A stretch of DNA of 50,651 bases from Candidatus Hydrogenedens terephthalaticus JGI OTU-1 (lineage in GTDB: Bacteria; Hydrogenedentota; Hydrogenedentia; Hydrogenedentales; Hydrogenedentaceae). Within the stretch, counting starts at the first letter, position 1. The number at the start of each line of letters is the position of its first letter. Shown here piece by piece: positions 18,225 through 27,144 of this stretch. The DNA lies in the NCBI GenBank assembly GCA_000493945.1, contig AWNW01000016.1, positions 1-50,651 on the forward strand. The letters are read 5' to 3'. A program made the translations under genes and the position numbers. The notes beneath the pieces are model-generated. The model was not told the origin of the DNA. It made no database searches and worked only from the letters and a program-made list of their open reading frames with translations.

Positions 18225-19487
18225 ATGTGGTTATTTCTATATAATTGTTTGTGGATAATTTTAACCCCTTTGGCAAAAATTTATCTTCAATTTAGCAAAA
18301 AATACTTTTTATTAAAAGCACGATTTCAACCTCCTGTTCCCGATATAAAAAATCCTTTATGGATACATGCATGTAGTGTCGGAGAAGTTAATCAAATATC
18401 TCCTATTATTGAACAATGGATACGACAATTTCCGCAAATCCCCCTTTTATTGACTGTGAATACTATTAGTGGTTATCAGCAAGCAGAAAAGAAATATAAA
18501 GATATGCCTGTTTATATTACATGGTGTCCTTTTGACCACCCAAAATCTGTGGAACTGTTTTTGAAACAAATATCTCCCCGTATCTTAGTTCTGGTTGAGA
18601 CAGAACTCTGGCCTAACTTAATATTGAAGACACATAAATTCAATATCCCGATAGCCATCATTAATGGACGAATCAGCGACAGGTTTCTTCATACCTATCA
18701 ACGCTGGAGAAAAATTTATCAAAAACTTTTAAATTGTTTCTCTTTCATTTTAGTTCAGACTGAAGAATATGCAAAACGATTTGTAGAATTAGGTTCTGAT
18801 GCAGGGAAAGTCTATATTGCTGGAAATATTAAGTATGATGCCGTTACTACAGAAGTAGACTTCCGAATAAGAAGTCGCCTTCGTAGTTCTTTAGGTATTC
18901 CATCCGATGGAAAGATAATTGTTTTTGGTAGCCTTCGAGATGGAGATGAAAAAGTTGCAGAAAAAATCTGGAATGAACTTAAAGAAAAATATTCAGACCT
19001 ATGGCTTATTCTTGCTCCACGCCATCCGGACAAAAAGGATATCATCCTTAATCAGTTTGGTTCTAACAATGTTCTATTGCGGAGTGAAAATCTGAACGGT
19101 AAAAAGAACTGTGGAGAACGAATAATTGTTGTAGACACTTTAGGCGAGTTAATTCATTTTTATTCTATTGCTACGGTGGCAATAATTGGTGGAAGTTGGT
19201 TTCCCGGGGTTGATGGACATAATCCTTTGGAACCTGCAGGATTAGGTGTTGTGCCTATTTTTGGCACTTATATGCGAAATTTTCAAGAGCCTGCGGAAAG
19301 ATTATTAAAAGATAATGGAGCCATTCAAATAAATGATTTCAATGAACTTCCGTCCATATTAGAAAGATTGTTATCTTCTCCTCATGAACACATAAACTAT
19401 GGAACACGAGCACGAAAGATTGTCTTACAAAATCAAGGGGCTGTTTCGAGAACTATCAATTATTTAGCAAAGAGCATCTCTGAATAA
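18225..19487 (+). CDS. waaA: 3-deoxy-D-manno-octulosonic acid (Kdo) transferase
   Basis: WaaA/KdtA transfers Kdo from CMP-Kdo to the lipid A precursor at the inner membrane, an essential step in LPS core synthesis. The 420 residues match the usual family length. The N-terminus has one hydrophobic helix, the GT-B N-domain has the catalytic-glutamate motif HACSVGEV (about residue 50), ETELWPN (about 125) and GNIKYDA (about 200), and the C-domain carries the donor-site stretch GGSWFPGVDGHNPLEP (about 321) and NFQEPA. It starts 91 bases after the secretin gene, with AAAGGA 15-20 bases upstream of the ATG. It shows that the organism is diderm with LPS. Confidence 0.95.
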   Translation: MWLFLYNCLWIILTPLAKIYLQFSKKYFLLKARFQPPVPDIKNPLWIHACSVGEVNQISPIIEQWIRQFPQIPLLLTVNTISGYQQAEKKYKDMPVYITWCPFDHPKSVELFLKQISPRILVLVETELWPNLILKTHKFNIPIAIINGRISDRFLHTYQRWRKIYQKLLNCFSFILVQTEEYAKRFVELGSDAGKVYIAGNIKYDAVTTEVDFRIRSRLRSSLGIPSDGKIIVFGSLRDGDEKVAEKIWNELKEKYSDLWLILAPRHPDKKDIILNQFGSNNVLLRSENLNGKKNCGERIIVVDTLGELIHFYSIATVAIIGGSWFPGVDGHNPLEPAGLGVVPIFGTYMRNFQEPAERLLKDNGAIQINDFNELPSILERLLSSPHEHINYGTRARKIVLQNQGAVSRTINYLAKSISE

Positions 19488-19567
19488 AATAGTTTCATCG
19501 CAATTTTTATTTTCTGGTCAGTTTATACGAAAATAGCATAATAACTGAGGAATAAAGGAATAAATAA

Positions 19568-20518
19568 GTGCTATTTTCGGATAGAAAAAATAAAAGATCT
19601 TCTCATTTACTGCCCGCTATTATTATGCTTGCACCTTCTTTTGTAATTCTTATTCCCTTTTTTATTTTTCCGTTATTTTATGCTTTCCAGTTAAGTCTAT
19701 GGGGTGGAAAAAGAAATATGGGAGACTTCGTGGGACTGAAGAATTACCTTATGGCTTTTCAGAATCCATTGTTCTGGCAAAGTTTTAAAGTAACAATTTA
19801 TTATGCCATGATGACTGTCCCTACTACTTTAATATTGGGCTTTATCATTGCCTATTTGCTTTCAAAGATCACTCGCGGAAAAGTTTTTTTTAGAATTCTT
19901 TTCTTTGTTCCCTATGTAACATCCACAGTTGCAGTGGCTATGGTCTGGCGGATTTTTTATAACCCGCAAGCAGGACTTTTTAATTTTGTTCTGGATTATT
20001 TTGGATTTTCCATACAAAGATGGCTTTTAGAACCCCGTGGAATACTGCACATACTTACAGGGGGAATAATAGCCCCGCAATTCGGACCCAGTCTGGCATT
20101 GGTTTGTATTTCTTTATTTGACATTTGGCATACCTTTGGTTTTGCAGTGGTCGTTTTTCTTGCGGGTATGAGCACAATACCAAAAGAATATTATGAATCT
20201 GCACAGATAGATGGTGCCCGTCCCTTACATATACTTTTTCATATCGAATTGCCTTTATTAACCCCTACATGGCTTTTCCTCATTACAGTGCAATTAATTC
20301 GTTCCTTACAGACTTTTAGCAGTTTTTATGCACTAAGTCCTGCTGGTGGAAGAACGATGGGAACAACCGAAAATCTAATGCTCCATATCTATTCTCAATT
20401 CTATGAATATGGTTATTGGGGTTATGGCTCTGCGGTTGCTATCTTTTTAAGTATTTTAATTATGACCTTAACTTTCGTTCAATGGCAATGGGCAAGGCGA
20501 TATGTTTTCTATCAATAA
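19568..20518 (+). CDS. Sugar ABC transporter permease, MalF/UgpA type
   Basis: The 316-residue protein has six or more membrane spans and, near residue 215, the EAA loop typical of carbohydrate (CUT1) permeases: EYYESAQIDGARPLHILFHIELP. This loop contacts the ATPase. The start is GTG 19568, chosen because AAAGGA lies 8 bases upstream at 19554-19559. It is the first gene of a permease-permease-binding-protein cluster and overlaps the second permease by 17 bases. The sugar cannot be told from the sequence. No ATP-binding subunit lies in the cluster, so a shared MsmX/UgpC-like ATPase encoded elsewhere is the likely partner. Confidence 0.92.
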   Translation: MLFSDRKNKRSSHLLPAIIMLAPSFVILIPFFIFPLFYAFQLSLWGGKRNMGDFVGLKNYLMAFQNPLFWQSFKVTIYYAMMTVPTTLILGFIIAYLLSKITRGKVFFRILFFVPYVTSTVAVAMVWRIFYNPQAGLFNFVLDYFGFSIQRWLLEPRGILHILTGGIIAPQFGPSLALVCISLFDIWHTFGFAVVVFLAGMSTIPKEYYESAQIDGARPLHILFHIELPLLTPTWLFLITVQLIRSLQTFSSFYALSPAGGRTMGTTENLMLHIYSQFYEYGYWGYGSAVAIFLSILIMTLTFVQWQWARRYVFYQ

Positions 20519-21383
20519 CATGCAAAGTAAAAAATCTTATTATTTGTTTTCTATTCCATTAATGTACCATTATTTCTTTAAATTGGTTATATATATTATT
20601 CTATTTGTACTGGGGTTAATCGTGTGTTTTCCTTTCTTATGGATGTTTACCACTTCATTTAAAACATTAGAGGAAGCAACAACTATTTCATTATGGATTT
20701 TTCCATCGAATTGGCAATGGGAGAACTGGGTTCGCGTTTTTCAATTTGCGCCTTTCGGTAGATACTTTTTCAATTCTTTTCTTGTAGCAGGTATTATTAC
20801 AATTGCAGTCTGTGTTAATTCAATATTAGCAGGATATGTTTTCGCACGATTGAAATTTCCGGGGAAATCAATACTGTTTGCTATTATCATGGCTACGATG
20901 ATGGTGCCCTTTGAATCTGTGTTAATCCCTAATTTTATTCTGATTAGTAGATTAGGTTGGTATAATACTTACATGGGTTTGATTGCTCCATGGTGTGCTA
21001 ATGCGTTTTCAATACTTTTACTTCGACAAGCGTTTATGACCCTTCCAGAAGATTACTATGAATCTGCACAAATTGACGGTTGTGGTCATTTTTCATTCCT
21101 GTTGTATCTATCCGTTCCTTTTGTAAAGCCGGCGCTGATTACAGTGGCTTTATTTACCTTTCTGAACAGTTATAACTCATTACTCTGGCCCCTGATAATT
21201 ACCGCAGATGAAGCGAAGCGGGTTGTGCAGGTTGGTTTAACAGTATTCTCGGGTGATGCAGGAATTCGTGTAAATCTTCTCATGACAGCATCTACTATTG
21301 TAGCATTACCTACAATCATTATTTATTTAATTGCTCAAAGATACTTCTTCCAGGAGTCCATACGCGTTGGATTGAAAGGATAA
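20502..21383 (+). CDS. Sugar ABC transporter permease, MalG/UgpE type
   Basis: The 293-residue second permease subunit has six predicted spans and the EAA loop EDYYESAQIDGCGHFSFLLY near residue 185, with the family segment FPFLWMFTTSFK close to the N-terminus. It starts inside the 3' end of the first permease gene (17-base overlap, AAGG 4 bases before the ATG); an in-frame ATG at 20520 is an alternative start. It would pair with the 19568-20518 product to form the membrane channel, and the binding-protein gene begins 2 bases after its stop. Confidence 0.92.
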   Translation: MFSINNMQSKKSYYLFSIPLMYHYFFKLVIYIILFVLGLIVCFPFLWMFTTSFKTLEEATTISLWIFPSNWQWENWVRVFQFAPFGRYFFNSFLVAGIITIAVCVNSILAGYVFARLKFPGKSILFAIIMATMMVPFESVLIPNFILISRLGWYNTYMGLIAPWCANAFSILLLRQAFMTLPEDYYESAQIDGCGHFSFLLYLSVPFVKPALITVALFTFLNSYNSLLWPLIITADEAKRVVQVGLTVFSGDAGIRVNLLMTASTIVALPTIIIYLIAQRYFFQESIRVGLKG

Positions 21384-21385
21384 GA

Positions 21386-22696
21386 ATGTCTTACCAAAAA
21401 AGAATAGAGAGAGTTATTATCTGTTATTTCCTTTTATTGTTACTATTATTTTCAGGAAATGGATGTTTTTTTTCATCCCATACAGAATTTGTGCCATTGA
21501 ATTCATCTCAGGTTGTGTTCTGGGATAGGCAAACAGCAGAGAGTGCCGTATTTATTAAAACCAAAGCGAATGAATTCAACGAACAACACCCCGGTCTGCC
21601 AATTAAAGTGGAAAAAGCAGGTGCTTATGCAGAAATATTTCGGAAGGTATCTGCAAGCATTCAAGCCCGTAAATTGCCTGCCCTTGCAGTTTCATACGAA
21701 AGTATGACCAGTGAATATATCCCTACAGGTGCGGTAGTTCCTATTGATGAGTATTTAAATGACACCGAGATAGGTTTGTCAAAAGAAGAATTAGAGGATT
21801 TTTTCCCGGCTGTTATTTCCGCAAATCGTTATTCAGATTTTGAAAATAGACTATATTCCTTCCCATTAGCCAAAAGTGTTCTTGTTTTGTATTACAACAA
21901 AGATGTTTTGAACAAATCAGAAATATCACATCTGCCCGAAACATGGGATGAGTTTTATAAGCACTTACAGATAATAAAAAAGAAAACAGGGAAGAGGGGA
22001 TATGCGATTTCTATAGATTGTTCCACGGTTATTGCTATGATTTACAGTTTCGGAGGAGAGATTGTAAAAGGTCGCCAGACATTATTTAATTCACCGGAGA
22101 CTATCCGTGTCTTTTCTTTTTTACAACGACTAATTAAAGAAGACCTTGCTTATGTAATTACCCCCGGCACTTTTGATGACCAGATAGCCTTTGCCCGAGG
22201 TGAAATTGCATATATGATTCGTTCCAGTTCTCTCCGCATTGCTTTAGAATTGATAGAAAAAGAAAAACCTTTCTATTGGGGAATAGCACCATTACCCCAT
22301 GCTACAAATTTTCCTCCTGTTACAGTTCTGTTTGGACCTAACATTACAATATTCAAAACAACACAGGAACAACAGAAAAGAGCGTGGCTATTTGTTCGTT
22401 TTATGACATCAAAAGAAAATACAGTGAACTGGGCTATTGAAACAGGATATGTTCCTATTCGCAAATCCTCTGCAGAAGACCCCAAACTACAAAAATTCTG
22501 GCAGGAAAAACCTTATACTAAAGTGCCCTTTGATTGCCTTAAATTTGCACGACCAGAACCTAATCTATCGGGCTGGCAGCAAGTTCGTGACATGGTAGAA
22601 AGTGCAGAATTGGAAGTGTTAACTCTAATGAATACCCCAGATATTGTCTGTCACAACCTTAAGAAAAAAGCCGATGCTGTCCTAAACCTACCTTAA
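21386..22696 (+). CDS. Extracellular sugar-binding lipoprotein (family 1 solute-binding protein)
   Basis: The 436-residue product has a basic then hydrophobic N-terminus ending FSGNGC, a lipobox-like signal (Cys27), and then a family 1 solute-binding fold. Landmarks are VVFWDRQTAESAVF at the start of the mature domain, SFPLAKSVLVLYYNKDVL (about 165-182), LPETWDEFYKHL, the WGIAPLPH segment and the typical late AWLFVRFMTSKENTVNWA. The length and order match CUT1 maltose/glycerol-3-phosphate-type receptors. It is the last gene of a three-gene importer cluster, 2 bases after the second permease. The ligand is unknown, probably an oligosaccharide or sugar phosphate. Confidence 0.9.
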   Translation: MSYQKRIERVIICYFLLLLLLFSGNGCFFSSHTEFVPLNSSQVVFWDRQTAESAVFIKTKANEFNEQHPGLPIKVEKAGAYAEIFRKVSASIQARKLPALAVSYESMTSEYIPTGAVVPIDEYLNDTEIGLSKEELEDFFPAVISANRYSDFENRLYSFPLAKSVLVLYYNKDVLNKSEISHLPETWDEFYKHLQIIKKKTGKRGYAISIDCSTVIAMIYSFGGEIVKGRQTLFNSPETIRVFSFLQRLIKEDLAYVITPGTFDDQIAFARGEIAYMIRSSSLRIALELIEKEKPFYWGIAPLPHATNFPPVTVLFGPNITIFKTTQEQQKRAWLFVRFMTSKENTVNWAIETGYVPIRKSSAEDPKLQKFWQEKPYTKVPFDCLKFARPEPNLSGWQQVRDMVESAELEVLTLMNTPDIVCHNLKKKADAVLNLP

Positions 22697-22758
22697 AAAA
22701 GAAATAAAAATCCGTAAATTAGTTGTTTTAATATTTAATATAAAAAAAGGAAAGAATA

Positions 22759-23226
22759 ATGAAAACCTTAAAAGAACAGGTAGATATATATGCCAGTTAC
22801 CATAAAAACCCGTATAACAGATTAACTCATTACTTTGGGATTCCTGTAATTATATTTTCCATACTTCTTTTCTTCTCATGGTTTCGACATCCTTCTTTGC
22901 CATGGTGGCTTAACGCTTCCTTACTTTTTACAATAGCCGTTTTTATCTACTATTTACTACTCGACAAAACAATTGCTATTATTATGGCAGTTATTGTTAC
23001 GCCCCTATTAATACTTGCATTTTGGGTTAGTCTGTTATCCTGGAAACTTAATATCAGCCTTTTTTTGTCCCTCTTCATCGGAGGATGGATACTCCAATTT
23101 ATCGGACATACAGTTTTTGAGAAAAGAAAACCTGCCTTTACAGATAATTTAATCCAACTATTAATTGGACCTCTCTTCTTTGTAATTGAAATCCTTAAAA
23201 AATTCGGATATGCAGAAAAATATTAA
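22759..23226 (+). CDS. Mpo1-like (DUF962) membrane protein
   Basis: The 155-residue protein matches the DUF962/Mpo1 family from end to end: YASYHKNPYNRLTHYFGIP near the N-terminus, with the conserved histidines, four hydrophobic spans, and QFIGHTVFEKRKPA near residue 115. Yeast Mpo1 is an iron-dependent dioxygenase that shortens 2-hydroxy fatty acids during phytosphingosine breakdown; the metal-binding histidines (in HKNPYNRLTH and QFIGH) are kept here. A role in lipid oxidation is therefore possible, but the bacterial substrate is not established. The start is supported by AAAGGAAAG about 7 bases upstream. The gene stands alone between the ABC cluster and a TPR gene. Confidence 0.88.
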   Translation: MKTLKEQVDIYASYHKNPYNRLTHYFGIPVIIFSILLFFSWFRHPSLPWWLNASLLFTIAVFIYYLLLDKTIAIIMAVIVTPLLILAFWVSLLSWKLNISLFLSLFIGGWILQFIGHTVFEKRKPAFTDNLIQLLIGPLFFVIEILKKFGYAEKY

Positions 23227-23321
23227 TTTGGTTATTTGAAATTTAATTACTATTATGTTAATATATTTTCTGATGTGTTAGTAGTAGAGTAATAAAAAGA
23301 AATTAATAGAAGGAGACAGGT

Positions 23322-24263
23322 ATGAAAAATGGGTTGCGAAATATTGCGGTTATTTTCATATTGTGTCTTTTATCTATTTCCGTTATACTGCATTTTAACC
23401 CTTTCTTCATAATAAAACAACAGTTTCAGAAGATTTTCCACACTTATCGCCCTATTTATATATTGGAACAGGAGGACTACGCTACTTTATTAAAAAAGAC
23501 TTTATTGGCTCTGGATGACGACCCGCTTGTATATTATGAACAAACCAAAAAAATTGTTCGGGAAGCCTGTGTTGCCATTGATAAACAACAGGATACCTCC
23601 ATAGAAGCGTTATTTATTTCTTCCGTTCAACTTATTCGGGAGCAGGAATTTGCTAAATCTTTTGACCAACTTTATGAAATTATTTCTAAAAACCCCAATT
23701 GGTGTGAAGCCTATTGTTATTTGGGGTATATTGGCTTTAAATACAATATCATTCCTATCGAAAAGTCAATAGAATACTTAAAAAAGGCTGTAGAATGTAA
23801 TCATCAGAAAGCCCGATACCACTCTTTCTTAGCCACTGTTTATCGTCACCAATATATAAATATGCAGGACAATCAATATAGACAGTTAGCCGAAGAGAAC
23901 TTTGAGTTAGCATTAAAATTAGACCCCGAAGATTTGAATGCCTATAACAATTACGCAAACTTTTTAGTAGAAATAGGGGAATATGAAAAAGCAGAAGAGA
24001 ATTACAAAAAAGCCATTTCTATTTATCCAGAACATGGAAAACCTTATTATAACCTTGCATGTGTTAAAGCCTTACAGGGAGATAAACAGTCCGCATTGAA
24101 ATACTTAAAAGATGCACTTGATAAAAATCCAGATTTTCGATATGATGCCAAAAATGACCCCGACCTTGAAATTATCAGAGATACACCGGAATTTTTAGAA
24201 TGGGTCTATAATTATTTACCTAAAATTCCTCAAAGTAATAATGAGAAAAGAGAAAACGAATAA
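23322..24263 (+). CDS. Membrane-anchored TPR protein
   Basis: The 313-residue protein has a single N-terminal hydrophobic segment (about residues 7-25, a signal anchor) and then tetratricopeptide repeats. Clear ones are LNAYNNYANFLVEIGEYEKA, YYNLACVKALQGDKQSALKYL and an earlier YCYLGYIGFKYN...SIEYLKKAVE. TPR arrays bind other proteins; nothing indicates the partner. AAGGAG lies about 7 bases before the ATG. It ends 35 bases from the convergent sigma/anti-sigma gene. The function is unknown. Confidence 0.8.
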   Translation: MKNGLRNIAVIFILCLLSISVILHFNPFFIIKQQFQKIFHTYRPIYILEQEDYATLLKKTLLALDDDPLVYYEQTKKIVREACVAIDKQQDTSIEALFISSVQLIREQEFAKSFDQLYEIISKNPNWCEAYCYLGYIGFKYNIIPIEKSIEYLKKAVECNHQKARYHSFLATVYRHQYINMQDNQYRQLAEENFELALKLDPEDLNAYNNYANFLVEIGEYEKAEENYKKAISIYPEHGKPYYNLACVKALQGDKQSALKYLKDALDKNPDFRYDAKNDPDLEIIRDTPEFLEWVYNYLPKIPQSNNEKRENE

Positions 24264-24297
24264 ATAATTTTCTTTTTGCAGTTTAGAGAGTAAATCG

Positions 24298-25158
24298 CTA
24301 CCTTTTCCTGCAAAACGGATTCCGTATCCAGGAGAAAAAATGTAAAAATTTTTTGAATGATGTTTTTCTTTGGTTATTTTCAGAAGAATCCAATTTTTTT
24401 TGTTTTCTATTTATATTCGTCTCTGCCCAAAAATGAGATAATAATTCTTTTTCAGATATGAGACACAAATTATTGATCTGTTTATGAATATATTGATGAT
24501 TTGCAAGGATTTGAAGGCATTTATCACATTCGCAGAGATGTCTTTCTATTTCCATAATATTCAGAGCATTTAATTCATTGTCTAAATAGGGAGATAGATA
24601 TTTATAAATTTCGGAACATAAATCTGAATTATTAGAGAAGGGCAATAAGGATTCTTTACTTAATTGAATTCTTAAAAATTCCCTTGTTTCTGTAAGAAAT
24701 AAACTTATTTCATCACGATGTCGAATAGTAACTGTTTCTAAATCCCTATATGTAAAATTCTCTTTAGTCCGTAATAAATAAATGAACCTTTTCTCAAAGG
24801 GAAGTTGCCGAATTGCATGAACCAGCGGATTTGAAAAAATAGTATCATTATCTTTCTTATCTATTTTATTTGTCGCATCTCTTCTCATCTCACTAATAAT
24901 TTGGTGAGCCGTAAAAAAGAGAGATACTTTTGGAGTTAAAATAGATGGCGAATTGATTTGTTCACAGCCACGGTCTAATATCTGCTGTAATAATTTAAAT
25001 ATCTGAGTATCATTTATATCTTTTTCAAACCAGATAATTTCATAAAGAGTCATTCCATACTGTTGTAACAATTGACTACACAGATCTACAGGTATATCTG
25101 CAGAAAACAACTTTGTCTGACTTACTACCTCTTCCGATATTTTTGTGTCATATACCAT
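24298..25158 (-). CDS. ECF-sigma-like protein fused to anti-sigma zinc finger
   Basis: The 286 residues carry a degenerate sigma region 2 (about 26-97, ending SLFFTAHQIISEMRRDA where ECF factors have WLYxIARNxxxDxxRR), then a sigma region 4-like helix-turn-helix (111-168: LVHAIRQLPFEKRFIYLLR followed by FTYRDL and a final TREFLR). From about 185 a ZAS/zf-HC2 anti-sigma module follows (YLSPYLDNEL, then ERHLCECDKC, with His207, Cys211, Cys214 as HxxxCxxC). The C-terminal tail is basic and has no clear membrane span. Sigma and ZAS anti-sigma domains are normally on two proteins. This could be a self-inhibited regulator that opens on zinc release or redox change. GAGGAG lies 12 bases before the ATG. 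It diverges from the glycosidase gene at 25260, a plausible target. Confidence 0.7.
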   Translation of the reverse strand: MVYDTKISEEVVSQTKLFSADIPVDLCSQLLQQYGMTLYEIIWFEKDINDTQIFKLLQQILDRGCEQINSPSILTPKVSLFFTAHQIISEMRRDATNKIDKKDNDTIFSNPLVHAIRQLPFEKRFIYLLRTKENFTYRDLETVTIRHRDEISLFLTETREFLRIQLSKESLLPFSNNSDLCSEIYKYLSPYLDNELNALNIMEIERHLCECDKCLQILANHQYIHKQINNLCLISEKELLSHFWAETNINRKQKKLDSSENNQRKTSFKKFLHFFSWIRNPFCRKR

Positions 25159-25259
25159 TTTTTCAGTTCACTCCTCTATATGTTATTTTACATTATAATG
25201 ATATTCAAATGTGAAATTTTTTGTAAATATAACAACTAAAAAATCAGGTTTAATTCATC

Positions 25260-27134
25260 ATGGAAAAAGAGACTTTACTCCAATTTATTAAAGAACCTCC
25301 ACATGAGTATTCTTTAATGCCTTTCTGGTTTTTAAATGACGAATTAGATGAGGAAAAAATTCAAGAATATTTGAATGATTTTATAAAGCATGGTGTATAT
25401 GGGCTTGTTCCTCACCCCCGTATGGGACTTCCCAGAACTATTGGTTTTATGTCAGAGCGTTGGCTCTATTTCTTAAAAATTATTATTGAATTTGCCCATG
25501 CAAAAGATATGAAAATAATTCTTTATGATGAGGGAATGTATCCTTCAGGTTCGTGTGCAGGTAAAGTAGTAGAAAGTAATCCCCGTTTTTCTGCCCGTGC
25601 TTTAATTCGTCGTGAAAAAGGTGTCATCCCTTTGAAAGATGATGAAGAATTGGTATTGCTTACAGACAAATATGAATATGTGCATACCCGTTCTATGGGC
25701 ACCATTCGTGGCGTCCATTTTGGGATGGATGATGGAGAAGCCGAAGCACCCCCTGCAGGGGATATTTTAAATCCCGACGCTGTAAAACGGTTCTTTGAAT
25801 TAGTTAACGACAGATACTATGCAGAGTTTAAAGATTATTTTGGAAATACAGTCATCGGTATTTTTACAGATGAACCCAATCCTTTGGGTAGAAAACCCAT
25901 AAAGAACGCTCTTCCATGGACATGGGATATGCTTGATTTTATCTCAAAAAATGTTGGTTATGATTTTAAACCGTGTATCCCTTTGTTGTGGGGAGAAGAA
26001 TCAAGTGAAGCCCAAAAAGTGAAAAAAGATTTTAACAGAGCAATTCAAAAACGATTGGAATATGCCTTCTATTTGCCTTATAGCAAATGGTGTGAGGAGC
26101 ATGGCGTTGCACTGACAGGACATCCCAAAGGTCCTATGGATATTCATACACTCAAATACTTCCATATACCGGGACAAGATATTGTCTGGCGATGGGTAGA
26201 ACCTTTTAATAAAAATAGCATAGAAGGTCCTGAATCCACAGGTCCAAAATGTAGTGCTTCCGCAAAATTACATTACAATCGTAAACGAAACATGAATGAA
26301 TGTTTTGGTGCATACGGCTGGAATTTTACATACGAAGAAATGGAATGGTTAACGGGTTGGTTATTGGTTCGTGGCGTAGATTTATTAATTCCCCATGCCT
26401 TCTATTATTCTATTGAAGGACCCCGAAAAGATGAACGCCCTCCGGATGTGGGTCCTCATAATGTATGGTGGAATAATTATAAAAACTATGCTGATAAATG
26501 CAGACGACTATGCTGGTTTGTTGGAGAGGGAACCCCTGTTGCAGATGTCGCCATATTAGCCGATGTGGAATATCTCCCATGGATGGCAAGTCGAGTTCTG
26601 TTTGAAAACCAGATTGACTTTTTTTATCTTGATATAGAGACACTCCTGAATACCGCAACAGTGTCTCCTGATGGTATTCAGGTATCTGCTATGAAATATC
26701 CATTACTTATCATTGATGATATAGACCAACTTCCCTTGGAACTAACCCAAAAATTAGAGCCTATAATTCAGACAGAAAGAGTTATCACTTATCAGAAATC
26801 TTTATCAGAGGTAAAACAACATGCCGACAATCCACAAAAATTGTTAGATTTTATACGAAATAAAATTCAACCCGATGTTCTTTTATATCCTTCAACAGCA
26901 AATATCCGGTATTATCATGCGATTATTCAAGGGATTCATGGGTATCTCTTCTTTAATGAAGGCAAAAAGGAAGTACAGGCAAAAGTTAGCGTAAGAGAGA
27001 AAGGAGATTTTCTATGGATAGACCCTATAACAGCGGAAGTGAAACCTGTGAACCCTCCAAACCATCTAAAATTGAACTCAGGTGAAATGATTTTATTATT
27101 TATATTCCCCCAGAATAATTTACTGACTACATAG
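25260..27134 (+). CDS. GH106-like glycoside hydrolase (alpha-L-rhamnosidase relative)
   Basis: The 624-residue protein begins with a TIM-barrel signature of the GH106-like group: MPFWFLNDELDEEKI (about 20), HGVYGLVPHPRMGLP (about 45), IILYDEGMYPSGSCAG (about 85) and GIFTDEPNPLG (about 200), where acidic residues sit at barrel strand ends. Later GHPKGPMD (about 287), ECFGAYGWNFTYEEM and RGVDLLIPHAFYYS follow the family pattern. There is no signal peptide, so the protein is probably cytoplasmic and acts on imported oligosaccharides. It is shorter than typical GH106 enzymes of about 1000 residues, ending with a short beta domain. The symporter gene starts 10 bases after its stop. The rhamnosidase activity is an inference from family likeness. 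Confidence 0.72.
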   Translation: MEKETLLQFIKEPPHEYSLMPFWFLNDELDEEKIQEYLNDFIKHGVYGLVPHPRMGLPRTIGFMSERWLYFLKIIIEFAHAKDMKIILYDEGMYPSGSCAGKVVESNPRFSARALIRREKGVIPLKDDEELVLLTDKYEYVHTRSMGTIRGVHFGMDDGEAEAPPAGDILNPDAVKRFFELVNDRYYAEFKDYFGNTVIGIFTDEPNPLGRKPIKNALPWTWDMLDFISKNVGYDFKPCIPLLWGEESSEAQKVKKDFNRAIQKRLEYAFYLPYSKWCEEHGVALTGHPKGPMDIHTLKYFHIPGQDIVWRWVEPFNKNSIEGPESTGPKCSASAKLHYNRKRNMNECFGAYGWNFTYEEMEWLTGWLLVRGVDLLIPHAFYYSIEGPRKDERPPDVGPHNVWWNNYKNYADKCRRLCWFVGEGTPVADVAILADVEYLPWMASRVLFENQIDFFYLDIETLLNTATVSPDGIQVSAMKYPLLIIDDIDQLPLELTQKLEPIIQTERVITYQKSLSEVKQHADNPQKLLDFIRNKIQPDVLLYPSTANIRYYHAIIQGIHGYLFFNEGKKEVQAKVSVREKGDFLWIDPITAEVKPVNPPNHLKLNSGEMILLFIFPQNNLLTT

Positions 27135-27144
27135 GAATGGATAG

